Source: Sphaerisporangium album
Lineage (GTDB): Bacteria; Actinomycetota; Actinomycetes; Streptosporangiales; Streptosporangiaceae
DNA: 64,000 nucleotides
NCBI RefSeq assembly: GCF_003323745.1
Contig: NZ_QOIL01000007.1
Span: 62,001 to 126,000, forward strand
Direction of reading: 5' to 3'
The position numbers and the translations under genes are program-made. Below the pieces are notes generated by a model, which was not told the origin of the DNA, made no database searches, and was given only the letters and a program-made list of their open reading frames with translations. Positions 28,826 to 38,628 of this stretch are shown here, one piece after another (the stretch's first letter is position 1; each line of letters opens with the position of its first letter).

Positions 28826-30310
28826 TCAGCGGAGCGCCTGCGCGAGGCGGTAGTAAGCCTGGTTCCATCGCAGTTCCTTGGCGAACCGGCGCGGGGTGGT
28901 GTCCTCGTCGATGACCAGCAGTTCGACGCCGAGCATGTCGGCGAAGTCGGTGAGTTCCTCCACCCCCACTGCGGCGGACAGCACGGTGTGATGCGGTGCG
29001 CCCGCCGTGAGCCAGGACTCGGTGGAGGTGCGCAGGTCCGGGCGGGGCCGCCAGACGGCGCGGGCGACCGGCAGGCTCGGCAGCGGCTCAGGCGGCTCCA
29101 CCACGTCGATCACGTTGGCCACCAGCCGGAACCGCTCCCCCATGTCGGCGAGGCCGGCGACCACGGCGGGGCCGGGCGCGGCGTCGAACACCAGTCGCAC
29201 CGGGTCCTCGCGCCCGCCGATGCCCAGCGGGTGGATCTCGCAGGACGGCGTGCCGGCGGCGATGCTCGGGCAGACCTCCAACATGTGGGCGCCGAGGATC
29301 AGCTCTTCGCCCGGCGTGAGGTGATAGGTGTAGTCCTCCATGAACGAGGTGCCGCCGGGCAGCCCGGCCCCCATGACCTTCAGCGTGCGCAGCAGCACCG
29401 AGGTCTTCCAGTCGCCTTCGCCGCCGAAGCCGTAGCCGTCCGCCATGAGCCGCTGGACGGCCAGGCCCGGGAGCTGGCGCAGGCCGCCCAGATCCTCGAA
29501 GTTCGTGGTGAACGCCTTGAATCCGCCGCCGTCCAGGAAATGCCGCAGGCCCAGCTCGATGCGGGCGGCGTACCGCAGCGAGTCGTGCCGGTCGCCGCCG
29601 ACCCGCAGCTCGGGGGCGATCCGGTAGAGGTCCACATATTCCTTGACCAGGGCGCTCACGTCGGCGTCGGCGGTCGCGTTCACCGCCTCGACCAGGTCGT
29701 TGACGCCATAGGTGTTGACCGACACGCCGAACCTGAGCTGGGCCTCGACCTTGTCGCCCTCGGTCACGGCCACGTCGCGCATGTTGTCGCCGAAACGGGC
29801 CAGCCGCAGCGAGCCGACCTCGGCCCGCCCGGCCGCGGCCCGCGCCCACGTCGTGATCCTGGCCGCCACGGACGGGTCGCTCACGTGCCCGGCGACGGTC
29901 TTACGGGGCACGCCGAGCCGGGACTGGATGTAGCCGAACTCACGGTCGCCGTGCGCCGCCTGGTTGAGGTTCATGAAGTCCATGTCGATGGTGGCCCACG
30001 GCAGCTCCCGGTTGGCCTGGGTGTGCAGGTGCAGCAGCGGCTTGCGCAGCGCGTCGAGCCCGGCGATCCACATCTTCGCGGGGGAGAAGGTGTGCATCCA
30101 CGCGATCAGCCCTACGCACTCGTCGTCGGCGTTCGCCTCCAGGCACACGCCGCGGATGGCCGCCGCGTCGGTGAGCACGGGATACCAGACCAGCTCGAAC
30201 GGCAGCGCCTCGCCCAGCCTGCGGGCGATCTCACCGGACTGCTCGGCGACCTGGCGCAACGTGTCCTCGCCATAAAGACCCTGGCTGCCGGTCAGGAACC
30301 AAATCTTCAC
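28826..30310 (-). CDS. araA: L-arabinose isomerase
   Basis: 494 residues, the usual length. It converts L-arabinose to L-ribulose with Mn2+. The N-terminus [75 protein letters not shown], and the downstream Glu and His residues ([30 protein letters not shown]) are hallmarks of AraA. The GTG at 30310 follows GAGGAG and overlaps the araD stop as GTGA. Last gene of the long arabinose operon read leftward from lacI copy 2. Confidence 0.97.
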   Translation of the reverse strand: MKIWFLTGSQGLYGEDTLRQVAEQSGEIARRLGEALPFELVWYPVLTDAAAIRGVCLEANADDECVGLIAWMHTFSPAKMWIAGLDALRKPLLHLHTQANRELPWATIDMDFMNLNQAAHGDREFGYIQSRLGVPRKTVAGHVSDPSVAARITTWARAAAGRAEVGSLRLARFGDNMRDVAVTEGDKVEAQLRFGVSVNTYGVNDLVEAVNATADADVSALVKEYVDLYRIAPELRVGGDRHDSLRYAARIELGLRHFLDGGGFKAFTTNFEDLGGLRQLPGLAVQRLMADGYGFGGEGDWKTSVLLRTLKVMGAGLPGGTSFMEDYTYHLTPGEELILGAHMLEVCPSIAAGTPSCEIHPLGIGGREDPVRLVFDAAPGPAVVAGLADMGERFRLVANVIDVVEPPEPLPSLPVARAVWRPRPDLRTSTESWLTAGAPHHTVLSAAVGVEELTDFADMLGVELLVIDEDTTPRRFAKELRWNQAYYRLAQALR

Positions 30311-30984
30311 CCGTGACTCCTCTGTCCGTAGACGTTCTGGTAGCGGTCGTACAGGCGGTCCACGTCGCCCGGCGCGATGGGGACCGGCTCGCCGAGCTGG
30401 CGTGCCACGTGCACCGTGCGGGCGACGTCCTCGCACATCACGGCCGCTTTGACGGCAGCCTCAGAAGACTTCCCGATCGTGAAAACGCCGTGGTTCCGCA
30501 TGAGGACCGCGGGGGAACGGTGGCCGGCCAGCGTGGAGACGATGCCCTTGCCGATGTCGTCGCCGCCGATGAGCGCGAACGGCCCGACCGGGATCTCGCC
30601 ACCGAACTCGTCGGCCATCGCGGTCAGCACGCAGGGGATCGGCTCGCCCCGCGCGGCCCAGGCGGAGGCGTAGGTGGAGTGGGTGTGCACCACGCCGCCG
30701 ACCTCGGGCATGTGCCGGTAGACGTAGGCGTGGGCGGCCGTGTCGCTGGACGGCGCGAGATCGCCCTCGACGAGGTCGCCGTCCAGGTCGCAGACCACGA
30801 TCGACTCGGGCGTCAGGTCGTCGTACGACACGCCGCTCGGCTTGATGACGAACAGGTCCCTCCCCGGCACGCGGCCCGACACGTTGCCCGCCGTCCACAC
30901 GACCAGCTCGCCTCTCACCAGCTCGGCGTGCAGGCGGCACACGGTCTCCCGCAGCTCCTTGATCACACGCTCCTCCTCGTTCAC
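30307..30984 (-). CDS. araD: L-ribulose-5-phosphate 4-epimerase
   Basis: 225 residues. A class II aldolase-fold, Zn-dependent epimerase giving D-xylulose 5-phosphate. [44 protein letters not shown], the zinc-ligand motif [12 protein letters not shown] and [11 protein letters not shown] are visible. GTG 30984 overlaps the araB stop as GTGA; a second GTG six codons further in is a less likely start. Confidence 0.96.
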   Translation of the reverse strand: MNEEERVIKELRETVCRLHAELVRGELVVWTAGNVSGRVPGRDLFVIKPSGVSYDDLTPESIVVCDLDGDLVEGDLAPSSDTAAHAYVYRHMPEVGGVVHTHSTYASAWAARGEPIPCVLTAMADEFGGEIPVGPFALIGGDDIGKGIVSTLAGHRSPAVLMRNHGVFTIGKSSEAAVKAAVMCEDVARTVHVARQLGEPVPIAPGDVDRLYDRYQNVYGQRSHG

Positions 30985-32630
30985 GCGCCCGCCTCGTTCC
31001 TGATCGCCCGCAGCCGGTGCAGCAGCCCGCCGTCGGCGAAGTGGTCGTGCAGCCGGCGGTACTCGGCGTACAGCCGGTCGTAGACGTCGGCCCTCTCCTT
31101 GTCGGGCACGTACGCGCAAGCCCAGCGCCTGCCCATGGCCGCCGCGGCCGTGGGAATGTCGGGGTACTCCGCCGCGGCGACGGCGGCGTGGATCGCCGAG
31201 CCCAGGGCGGGCCCCTGGTCCGACCCGATCACCGACAGCGGCCGTCGCAGCACGTCGGCGTAGACCTGCAGGACGAAGCCGTTCTTGAGCAGGCCGCCCG
31301 CGACCACGAACTCCTCGACCGGCACCCCGGCCGACTCGAACGTCTCCACGATCATCCGGGCGCCGTAGGCGGTGGCCTCGATGAGCGCGCGGTAGACGTC
31401 CTCCGGCCTGGTCGCCAGCGTCTGGCCGACGATCACGCCGGACAGGTTGTGGTCCACCAGCACCGACCGGTTGCCTCCGTGCCAGTCGAGCGCGACCAGC
31501 CCGTGCCCCCCGACCGGCTGCGCGGCCGCCAGCTCGGTCAGGTACTCGTGGATGCCGAGCCCTCGCTGCGCGGCCCGCTCGGCGTACCACGAGGGGACCG
31601 AGGTCTCGACGAACCAGGCGAAGATGTCGCCGACGGCCGACTGTCCCGCCTCGTATCCCCACAGACCGGGCACGATGCCGTCCCGGACGACCCCGCACAT
31701 TCCCGGCACCTCCGCGAGCCGGTCGGAGTTCATGACGTGGCACGTGGAGGTGCCCATGATGGCGACCATCCGGCCCGGCAGCACCGCGTCGGCCGCCGCC
31801 GCCGTCACGTGCGCGTCCACGTTGCCGACCGCTACCGCGATCCCCTCGGGCAGCCCCGTCCACGCCGCGGCCCGCGCGGTGAGCCGGCCGGCGAGGCCGC
31901 CGAGCGGGGCGAGCTCCTGCCCCAGCTTGGCGGTGAACCCGGCGAAGGCGGGGTTCACCGCGGCCAGGAACTCCTCGGAGGGGTACCCGCCGTCCTGGTG
32001 GATTGCCTTGTAGCCCGCGGTGCAGACGTTTCGCGTCTCCACGCCGCACAATTGCCAGATGATCCAGTCGGCGGCCTCGATCCAGCGATCCGCCCTCGCG
32101 TAGATCTCCGGATCCTCCTCCAGGACCTGCAGGCCCTTGGCGAACGCCCACTCAGAGGAGATCTTGCCGCCGTACCTGGACAGCCACGGCTCGCCGCGCT
32201 CGGCCGCGATCGCGTTGATGCGGTCGGCGTGCGGCTGGGCGGCGTGGTGTTTCCACAGCTTGGGCCAGGCGTGCGGCCGATCGGGCAGGATCTCGCACAA
32301 CGGCGTGCCGTCCGACGTGGCCGGCAGGACCGTGCAGGCGGTGAAGTCGGTGCCGATCCCCACGACGGCGGACGCGGGCACCTGAGCCGCCGCCAGCGCC
32401 TTGGGCACCGCGTGCCTCAGCACGTCGATCCAGTCCGCCGGCGCCTGCAGGGCCCAGTCCGGGCCCAGCCCGACGCCCGATCCCGGGAGCGCCTCCTCGA
32501 TCACCCGGTGGGCGTACTCGTGGACCGCGGTGCCCAGGTCGGCACCATCGCGCACGCGCACCACGACCGCACGGCCGGACAGCGTGCCGAAATCGACGCC
32601 GACGACGACCCGATCGCTGTTAGCGTTCAC
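30981..32630 (-). CDS. araB: L-ribulokinase
   Basis: 549 residues. FGGY-family kinase phosphorylating L-ribulose. VVVGVDFGTLSGRAVVV (phosphate loop), GIGTDFTACTVLP, KHHAAQPHADRIN, ISSEWAFAKGLQ, MGTSTCHVMN, GYEAGQSAVGDIFAWF and VAGGLLKNG are AraB signatures. The GTG start at 32630 overlaps a LacI-type operator, so the repressor could act as a roadblock at this point inside the operon. Confidence 0.97.
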   Translation of the reverse strand: MNANSDRVVVGVDFGTLSGRAVVVRVRDGADLGTAVHEYAHRVIEEALPGSGVGLGPDWALQAPADWIDVLRHAVPKALAAAQVPASAVVGIGTDFTACTVLPATSDGTPLCEILPDRPHAWPKLWKHHAAQPHADRINAIAAERGEPWLSRYGGKISSEWAFAKGLQVLEEDPEIYARADRWIEAADWIIWQLCGVETRNVCTAGYKAIHQDGGYPSEEFLAAVNPAFAGFTAKLGQELAPLGGLAGRLTARAAAWTGLPEGIAVAVGNVDAHVTAAAADAVLPGRMVAIMGTSTCHVMNSDRLAEVPGMCGVVRDGIVPGLWGYEAGQSAVGDIFAWFVETSVPSWYAERAAQRGLGIHEYLTELAAAQPVGGHGLVALDWHGGNRSVLVDHNLSGVIVGQTLATRPEDVYRALIEATAYGARMIVETFESAGVPVEEFVVAGGLLKNGFVLQVYADVLRRPLSVIGSDQGPALGSAIHAAVAAAEYPDIPTAAAAMGRRWACAYVPDKERADVYDRLYAEYRRLHDHFADGGLLHRLRAIRNEAGA

Positions 32631-32631
32631 A
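32618..32631. promoter_or_regulatory. LacI-type operator overlapping the araB start codon
   Basis: TGTTAGCGTTCACA, one mismatch from the consensus, overlapping the first codons of araB. Either an internal promoter operator or a roadblock site. Confidence 0.6.
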
Positions 32632-32667
32632 CCATCTCCAAACTCGACGACATTGGCTGGGCAACGG

Positions 32668-33648
32668 CTACCGCCTCCTGGCCGTGATCAGACGCTGCAT
32701 GAGGATGAAGGCGAACAGCAGTAGCCCGATGAAGATCCGCGTCCACCACGAGCTGAGCGTGCCCTCGAAGCTGATGATCGTCTGAATCAGGCCGAGCACG
32801 AGCACGCCGAGCACGGTGCCCAGCAGATATCCGGAACCGCCCGTCAGCAGCGTGCCGCCGATGACGACCGCGGCGATGGCGTCGAGCTCCATCCCGGCCG
32901 CGTGCAGGCCGTACCCGGACAGCATGTAGAAGGACAGCAGCAGGCCGCCGGACGCCGAGCAGAAGCCGCTGATCGCGTACACCGTGACCTTCGTGCGGGC
33001 CACCGGAAGACCCATCAGCATCGCCGACTGCTCGTTGCCGCCGATCGCGTAGACGTTGCGGCCGAGTCGCCTGAAATGCAGCACGTACACCGCTACCAGC
33101 ACCACCACGGCGGCGACGACCACGCTGGGCGAGATCCACAGGTCGCCGCCGAGGTCGATCCGCGTCTGGGCGAAGGCGGTGAACGCCGGGTCGTCGATGG
33201 GGATCGACGCCGTGCCGATCACGTAGCACAGGCCGCGGGCCAGGAACATGCCGGCCAGCGTGACGATGAACGGCTGGATCTCGAAGTACTGGATGATCGC
33301 GCCCATGCCCAGGCCAAGGACCGTGCCGATGACCAGCACGAGCGCCATGACCGGCCAGGGAGACCAGCCGTCCTTCAGCAGCGTCGCCACGACCATGGTC
33401 GACAACGCCACCACCGAGCCGACCGAAAGGTCGATGCCGCCCGTGAGGATCACGAAGGTCACCCCGACGGCCACGACCAGCAGAAACGCATTGTCGATGA
33501 AGACGTTGAGTATGACCTGGCCGCTGGCGAACCCCGTGTACCTGACCCCGCCGGCCAAGAACATCCCGGCCAGCAGCAGCGCCGTGACCAGGATGGGGAC
33601 GTACTTGCGGGGCAACGCGCCGAGGCCTGGGACGGTCATGGTGGTCAT
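32668..33648 (-). CDS. yjfF: Furanose ABC transporter permease, YjfF-like
   Basis: 326 residues, polytopic. [17 protein letters not shown] and the ATPase-contact loop GRNVYAIGGNEQSAMLMGL identify the RbsC/YjfF class. ATG 33648 overlaps the preceding permease stop as ATGA; earlier in-frame sequence is the other permease's DNA in another frame. With the YtfT-like protein it forms a heterodimeric channel, as in the E. coli galactofuranose system. Confidence 0.9.
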   Translation of the reverse strand: MTTMTVPGLGALPRKYVPILVTALLLAGMFLAGGVRYTGFASGQVILNVFIDNAFLLVVAVGVTFVILTGGIDLSVGSVVALSTMVVATLLKDGWSPWPVMALVLVIGTVLGLGMGAIIQYFEIQPFIVTLAGMFLARGLCYVIGTASIPIDDPAFTAFAQTRIDLGGDLWISPSVVVAAVVVLVAVYVLHFRRLGRNVYAIGGNEQSAMLMGLPVARTKVTVYAISGFCSASGGLLLSFYMLSGYGLHAAGMELDAIAAVVIGGTLLTGGSGYLLGTVLGVLVLGLIQTIISFEGTLSSWWTRIFIGLLLFAFILMQRLITARRR

Positions 33649-34715
33649 GCGTGGACCCTCACCTTCTCTTCCGCCACCGGGGAGACGCCGGCGGGCCGGC
33701 GACGGCGTACGACCTTCGCGCGGAAGGCCGGGGACTGCAGCAGGCAGACGACGGTCACCACGAGCGCCTTGAACAGCAGCGTCGTTTCCGGCGGCACGCC
33801 GATCGAGTAGATCGTGGTGGTCAGCGTCTGGATGATGAGCGCGCCGAGCACGGTGCCGCCCAGCGAGAACCGGCCGCCCGACAGCGGCGTGCCGCCGATC
33901 ACGACGGCGAGGATCGCGTCCAGCTCGATCCACAGCCCGGCGTTGTTGCCGTCCGCGCTGGAGACGTTAGAGCTGATCATGAGCCCGGCGATGCCCGCGC
34001 ACAGCGCGCAGAAGGTATAGACCGTGATGACCACACCGCGCGCGCCGATGCCGGCCAGGCGGCTCGCCTCGGCGTTTCCGCCCACCGACCTGATGAGCAG
34101 GCCGAGGGCGAGCCGCCGGGTGAGGAAGGCGGTGAGCGCCAGCACGACGAGCACGATGATGATCCCGAACGGGAGCGTGAGCCAGTACCCTCCGCCGATC
34201 AGCTTGTACGGCGAGCTGTTGACCGTGATGATCTGGCCGCCGGTGATGAGCTGGGCCAGGCCACGTCCGGCGACCATCAGGATCAGCGTCGCGATGATGG
34301 GCTGGATCCCGACGGCGGCGACGAGCACGCCGTTCCAGGCGCCGAGCACGAGCGAGAGCAGCAGCGCGACACCGGCCGCGCCCAGCACGCCGCCCACCGA
34401 GTCCTGGTCGCCCAGGTCACTGATCTGCAGGCAGGCGAGGGCGCCGGAGATCGCCACGACCGAGCCGACCGACAGGTCGATCCCGCTGGTCGCGATCACC
34501 AGCGTCATGCCGAGCGCGACGAGGATCAGCGGCGCGCCGAACCTGACGATGTCGATGAGGCTGCCGTAGAGATGGCCCTCCTTGACCTCGATGCTGAAGA
34601 AGTGGTCGGTGAAGACCACGTTGAGCAGCAGCAACGCCACGAGGATCACGACAGGCCAGAAGAGGCGGTGCCGGAGGAGGGTGAGGGGGCCGGAGGAGGT
34701 GGGGGACACGGTCAT
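33645..34715 (-). CDS. ytfT: Furanose ABC transporter permease, YtfT-like
   Basis: 356 residues, polytopic. [19 protein letters not shown], the loop RSVGGNAEASRLAGI and LDAILAVVIGGTPLSGGRFSLGGT are class features. ATGA overlaps link it to the ATPase gene on one side and the yjfF-like gene on the other. A high-affinity importer for arabinofuranose or galactofuranose is inferred from homology and the araBAD context. Confidence 0.9.
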   Translation of the reverse strand: MTVSPTSSGPLTLLRHRLFWPVVILVALLLLNVVFTDHFFSIEVKEGHLYGSLIDIVRFGAPLILVALGMTLVIATSGIDLSVGSVVAISGALACLQISDLGDQDSVGGVLGAAGVALLLSLVLGAWNGVLVAAVGIQPIIATLILMVAGRGLAQLITGGQIITVNSSPYKLIGGGYWLTLPFGIIIVLVVLALTAFLTRRLALGLLIRSVGGNAEASRLAGIGARGVVITVYTFCALCAGIAGLMISSNVSSADGNNAGLWIELDAILAVVIGGTPLSGGRFSLGGTVLGALIIQTLTTTIYSIGVPPETTLLFKALVVTVVCLLQSPAFRAKVVRRRRPAGVSPVAEEKVRVHA

Positions 34716-36223
34716 GACGCGGCTCCGCTCGCGATCGTCTCCGTCAGGACCTCGGAGGTCAGGCCCTCGTCGTTGTCCACCTCGGCCACGAGCCTGCGGT
34801 CGCGCAGCACCCCGACCTTGTGGCTGAGCCGCAGGACCTCCTCCAGCTCGGCGGAGATGAACAGCACCGCCATCCCGCCGTCGGACAGCTCGGCCACCAG
34901 GCGCTGGATCTCCGCCTTCGCGCCGACGTCGATGCCGCGGGTCGGCTCGTCCAGGATGAGCAGGCGCGGCTCCAGGATCAGCCAGCGGGCCAGCAGCACC
35001 TTCTGCTGGTTGCCGCCGCTCAGATTCTGGACGAGCTGCTCGGGGTCGGCCGGGCGGATGTTCAGCGCGGAGATGTACTTGGCGACCAGCTCGTCCTGCC
35101 GGCGCCGGGGAAGCGGCCGTGTCCAGCCGCGGGCCGCCTGCAGCGCGAGGACGATGTTCTCCCGGACGGTGAGGTCGGGGACCAGCCCCTCCTCCCGCCG
35201 GTTCTCCGAGCAGAAGGCCAGATTGCGGTGGATGGCCGCCCGGGGGGTGCGCAGGTTGGCGGCTTCCCCGGCGATCCGCAGGGAGCCGGTACCGGCGTGG
35301 TCGGCGCCGAACAGCAGGCGGGCGAGCTCGGTGCGGCCCGAGCCGAGCAGGCCGGCGAGGCCGACCACCTCACCCTCGTGGATGGTGAGCGTGAACGGCT
35401 CGATGGCGCCGGCCCGTCCGAGGTCCCTGGCCTCCACCAGCGGCCCGGTCTCCCGCGCGAGCGGCCTGCCCTCCAGCCGCTCCAGGTCGGCCAGCTCGCG
35501 GCCGATCATCTTCCCGACCAGCTCGACCTGGCTCAGCTCGCTGGTGAGGTACTCCCCCACGAGCCTGCCGTTGCGCAGGATCGTCATCCGGTCGGCGATC
35601 TCGTAGACCTGGTCGAGGAAGTGCGAGACGAACAGGATCGCGATGCCCTGTTCCTTGAGCCGCCGCATCACCCGGAAGAGCTGGGCCACCTCACCGGCGT
35701 CGAGGCTGGAGGTCGGCTCGTCGAGGACGAGCACCTTGGCCTCGACGTCCACGGCGCGCGCGATGGCCACCATCTGCTGGACGGCCAGGGAGTACGTCGA
35801 CAGGGCGGCGGACACGTCGAGGTCGAGGTCGAGACGGTGCAGCAGTTCACCGGCCCGGTGCCGCATCCGCTTCCACCGGATGTGGCCGAGGCGGCGCGGT
35901 TCCCTGCCGATGAAGATGTTCTCGGCGACCGAGAGGTTCGGGCAGAGATTGACCTCCTGGTACACGGTACTGATCCCGGCCTGCTGGGCGGCCAAGGGGC
36001 TGGAGAAGGCCGCCGGCCGCCCCTCCAGTTCCATCTCGCCGTCGTCGATGTCGTACACGCCGGTCAGCACCTTGATCAGGGTGGACTTGCCGGCGCCGTT
36101 CTCTCCCATGAGTGCGTGGACCTCGCCGGGCAAGAGCCGGAAGTCCACGCCGTCCAACGCCTTCACGCCGGGGAACCGCTTACCGATCCCCCTCATCCGC
36201 AGGATCGGCCCGGGGGGTGCCAT
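34712..36223 (-). CDS. ytfR: Furanose ABC transporter ATP-binding protein with two ATPase domains, YtfR-like
   Basis: 503 residues. Domain 1: Walker [10 protein letters not shown], Walker B VLVLDEPTSSLD. Domain 2: degenerate Walker A (GLLGSGRTE), signature LSGGNQQK, Walker [13 protein letters not shown]. The STVYQEVNLCPNLSVAENIFIGREP segment follows the YtfR pattern. A GAGGAG ribosome site precedes the ATG. It lies 70 bases after the binding-protein gene, with a hairpin between. Confidence 0.93.
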   Translation of the reverse strand: MAPPGPILRMRGIGKRFPGVKALDGVDFRLLPGEVHALMGENGAGKSTLIKVLTGVYDIDDGEMELEGRPAAFSSPLAAQQAGISTVYQEVNLCPNLSVAENIFIGREPRRLGHIRWKRMRHRAGELLHRLDLDLDVSAALSTYSLAVQQMVAIARAVDVEAKVLVLDEPTSSLDAGEVAQLFRVMRRLKEQGIAILFVSHFLDQVYEIADRMTILRNGRLVGEYLTSELSQVELVGKMIGRELADLERLEGRPLARETGPLVEARDLGRAGAIEPFTLTIHEGEVVGLAGLLGSGRTELARLLFGADHAGTGSLRIAGEAANLRTPRAAIHRNLAFCSENRREEGLVPDLTVRENIVLALQAARGWTRPLPRRRQDELVAKYISALNIRPADPEQLVQNLSGGNQQKVLLARWLILEPRLLILDEPTRGIDVGAKAEIQRLVAELSDGGMAVLFISAELEEVLRLSHKVGVLRDRRLVAEVDNDEGLTSEVLTETIASGAAS

Positions 36224-36250
36224 GCGGCGCTCCTCTCCTCGTCGCCGGCG

Positions 36251-36280
36251 AGTCGCCCCCGTGCGGGAACGGGGGCGACT
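36251..36280 (-). terminator. Intra-operon hairpin between ytfQ-like and ytfR-like genes
   Basis: Arms AGTCGCCCCCGT and ACGGGGGCGACT form a perfect 12-bp stem with a six-base loop, directly after the binding-protein gene. Such hairpins commonly give partial termination or mRNA protection, so that binding protein exceeds membrane components. Confidence 0.7.
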
Positions 36281-36293
36281 CGTCTCGTCCGGA

Positions 36294-37286
36294 TCAGTAC
36301 TTGCGGTTGGGCAGTGCCTGCTTCGCCTGGTCCTGGGTGAAGGTGGTCTCCTCGGTCACGACACGCGGCGGGACCTGCTCACCGTTCACGACCTTCTTGG
36401 CCAGGTCCATGAGTTGCGGGCCGAGAAGCGGGCTGCACTCGACGATGTAGTTGATCTTGCCGTCGGCCAGCGCCTGCATGCCGTCGTGGACGGCGTCCAC
36501 CGAGATGATCTTGATGTCCTTGCCGGGCACCTTGCCGGCGCCCTCGATGGCCTCGATGGCACCGAGGGCCATGTCGTCGTTGTGGGCGTACAACACGTCG
36601 ATCTTCGGGGTGGACTTCAGGAAGGCGTCCATGACCTCCTTGCCCTTGGCCCGGGTGAAGTCGCCGGTCTGCGAGGCGACGATCTTGAACTTGGGGTCGG
36701 CCGAGATGATCTCCTGGAAGCCCGACTTGCGGTCGTTCGCGGGCGCGGAACCGGTCGTCCCCTCCAACTGGACGATGTTGACCGGGTCCTTGCCGTCCTT
36801 GTACTGGTCGACCAGCCACTGGCCGGCCTTCTTGCCCTCCTCGACGAAGTCGGAGCCGAGGAAGGTCTTGTACAGGCTGGTGTCGGGCGAGTCCACGGCC
36901 CGGTCGGTGAGGATGACCGGGATCTTGGCGGTCCGCGCCTCCTTCAGCACCGTGTCCCACCCGGACTCCACCACCGGCGAGAAGGCGATGACGCTGACCT
37001 TCTGCTGGATGAAGGACCGGATCGCCTTGATCTGGTTCTCCTGCTTCTGCTGGGCGTCGGAGAACTTCAGCTCGACGCCCGCCTCCTTGGCGGACTCCTG
37101 GACCGACTTGGTGTTGGCGGTACGCCAGCCGCTCTCCGCGCCGACCTGCGAGAAGCCCATAACGATCTTCCCGCCGGACGGGCCGCCGGCGTCGCCCCCG
37201 GACGAGGCGTCGTCGGAGCCGCCGCAACCGGCCACCGTCAGCGCCGTCATCCCGGCCAGCAGTAACAGGGAGATCCTCTTCACCAT
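36294..37286 (-). CDS. ytfQ: Furanose ABC transporter substrate-binding lipoprotein, YtfQ-like
   Basis: 330 residues from ATG 37286 with GGAAAGGA upstream; an ATG 33 bases further lies inside the operator and is unlikely. Lipobox LTVAGC. The mature protein matches YtfQ closely: MGFSQVGAESGWRTANT, DAQQKQENQIKAIRSFI, ILTDRAVDSPDTSLYKTFLGSD, QTGDFTRAKGKEVM and YAHNDDMALGAIEAIE. E. coli YtfQ binds galactofuranose and also arabinofuranose, fitting a regulon that releases arabinofuranose outside the cell. Confidence 0.94.
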   Translation of the reverse strand: MVKRISLLLLAGMTALTVAGCGGSDDASSGGDAGGPSGGKIVMGFSQVGAESGWRTANTKSVQESAKEAGVELKFSDAQQKQENQIKAIRSFIQQKVSVIAFSPVVESGWDTVLKEARTAKIPVILTDRAVDSPDTSLYKTFLGSDFVEEGKKAGQWLVDQYKDGKDPVNIVQLEGTTGSAPANDRKSGFQEIISADPKFKIVASQTGDFTRAKGKEVMDAFLKSTPKIDVLYAHNDDMALGAIEAIEGAGKVPGKDIKIISVDAVHDGMQALADGKINYIVECSPLLGPQLMDLAKKVVNGEQVPPRVVTEETTFTQDQAKQALPNRKY

Positions 37287-37304
37287 GGGGGGTTCCTTTC
37301 CTGA

Positions 37305-37318
37305 TGTGAACGTTAACA
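37305..37318. promoter_or_regulatory. LacI-type operator before the ytfQ-like gene
   Basis: TGTGAACGTTAACA, a consensus match located about 20 bases upstream of the ytfQ-like start codon, downstream of lacI copy 2. Confidence 0.7.
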
Positions 37319-37359
37319 TTCATTCGCTGCCAACGTTCTGCATGTCTTCCGCGGGCGAA

Positions 37360-38382
37360 CTAGCGCACCCGAGCCGTGCTGGCCCGGAGAACGAACCGAG
37401 GAGGCACGACATGGCTCTCGCGCACGTACGGCTCTCCCGCCTCGATCTGCCGCACCAGCACGTCGATACTGCGCCTGCCCACGGCCCCGAAGTCCTGCCT
37501 GATCGTCGTCAAAGGAGGCGAGAAGAACTCCGACTCCGGGATATCGTCGAACCCAACGATGCTGATCTGCCCCGGAACCCTCACCCCCTCCTCCATGAAA
37601 GCCCGCAACACACCCAGCGCCATCTGATCGTTCGCGACGAACACCGCCGTCACCTCACCCGTCATCGCGGTCAGCCGCTGCCCGGCCCGATAACCCGAAC
37701 GCGGACTCCAATCACCGGCCAACGGCTCAGGAACCGCACGACCCGCGGCCGCCAAAGTCTCACGCCAGCCCCGCACACGCCCCTCGGCCTCCAGCCAATC
37801 GGCCGGCCCACCCACATGCCACACCGTCTCATGCCCCAACTCCAGCAGATGACGGGTCGCCAGCACCGCACCCTCCACCTGATCCACACTCACCACCGAC
37901 ACCCCGCCCGCCTGACCCCCCTCCACCGCCACCGCCGGCATACCCCTCGGCACATCCGCCAGCGCCTGCGCCGCCGAACGCTGCGGAGCCACCACCACGA
38001 TCCCATCCACACCCTGCTCGGTCAGATAACCGATCGCCTCACGCACCCCCGCCCTGTCGATCGTCCGCAGGCTCACGATGCTGATGAAATAACCCGCCTC
38101 CCTCGCCGCCCGCTCGATACCGTAAACCGTGCTCGCCGGACCATAGAGCGTCGTATCGAAACTCACCACGCCCAACGTACGAGAATGCCTCGTCACCAGA
38201 GCACGCGCGACGAGATTACGCCGATACCCCAACTGGTCGATCGCACTCAGCACCCGCGTACGCGTCTCCGCACTCACACTCGGATGATCATTGAGCACCC
38301 GCGAGACCGTCTGATGCGACACACCCGCCACCTTGGCCACATCCGCCATCACCGGCGCGCGACGCCTCGCCTCAGGTCCCAC
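37360..38382 (-). CDS. LacI-family transcriptional repressor, copy 2
   Basis: 340 residues, near-identical to copy 1 (one visible substitution, Q to E at residue 4, and different last residues ASTARVR versus ASTSPAR). HTH at about 12-31. The GTG start follows GGAGAGG. It heads the arabinose operon (ytfQRT-yjfF-araB-D-A) and has an intact operator just upstream, suggesting autoregulation and arabinose-responsive repression of the whole regulon. Codon usage (GCG, GTG, GAT rich) differs from neighbouring genes, pointing to recent acquisition followed by duplication. Confidence 0.92.
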   Translation of the reverse strand: MGPEARRRAPVMADVAKVAGVSHQTVSRVLNDHPSVSAETRTRVLSAIDQLGYRRNLVARALVTRHSRTLGVVSFDTTLYGPASTVYGIERAAREAGYFISIVSLRTIDRAGVREAIGYLTEQGVDGIVVVAPQRSAAQALADVPRGMPAVAVEGGQAGGVSVVSVDQVEGAVLATRHLLELGHETVWHVGGPADWLEAEGRVRGWRETLAAAGRAVPEPLAGDWSPRSGYRAGQRLTAMTGEVTAVFVANDQMALGVLRAFMEEGVRVPGQISIVGFDDIPESEFFSPPLTTIRQDFGAVGRRSIDVLVRQIEAGEPYVRESHVVPPRFVLRASTARVR

Positions 38383-38432
38383 CAACCGCCCCTCTCCTAC
38401 CGCTTTCTCACACGGCCCAGTAGAACTGTGAG
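37383..38432 (-). repeat. 1,050-bp direct repeat, copy 2 (contains lacI copy 2)
   Basis: Same orientation as 19741-20790; two substitutions seen. Recombination between the copies would delete 17.6 kb containing both sugar importers, araBAD and the two secreted enzymes. Confidence 0.95.
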
Positions 38433-38440
38433 CGTTAACA
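38427..38440. promoter_or_regulatory. LacI-type operator upstream of lacI copy 2
   Basis: TGTGAGCGTTAACA, a consensus match. The right end of the 1,050-bp repeat cuts through this operator: the left half lies inside the repeat and the right half outside. Confidence 0.65.
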
Positions 38441-38628
38441 CCACGTTGCGTCAAGCACGCGCCTGTTACGTTCGGAACACGCGAAGCCCTGGCACGCGCC
38501 GATCCGCCCACGCGCTCGCCGCCGCGCGGGGTGCGAAGTACGTCACCCAGCCGCTACGGGCGGGAAACCCCGGGGTAACGGGCCGGGGCTGTCATGAGAG
38601 GGACTCATCGGGTCAGACGGTGAGGCGC
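38441..38628. promoter_or_regulatory. Divergent spacer between lacI copy 2 and the guanidine riboswitch
   Basis: 188 bases that must hold the promoter of the guanidine operon. No clear -10/-35 pair and no gene were identified. Confidence 0.4.
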
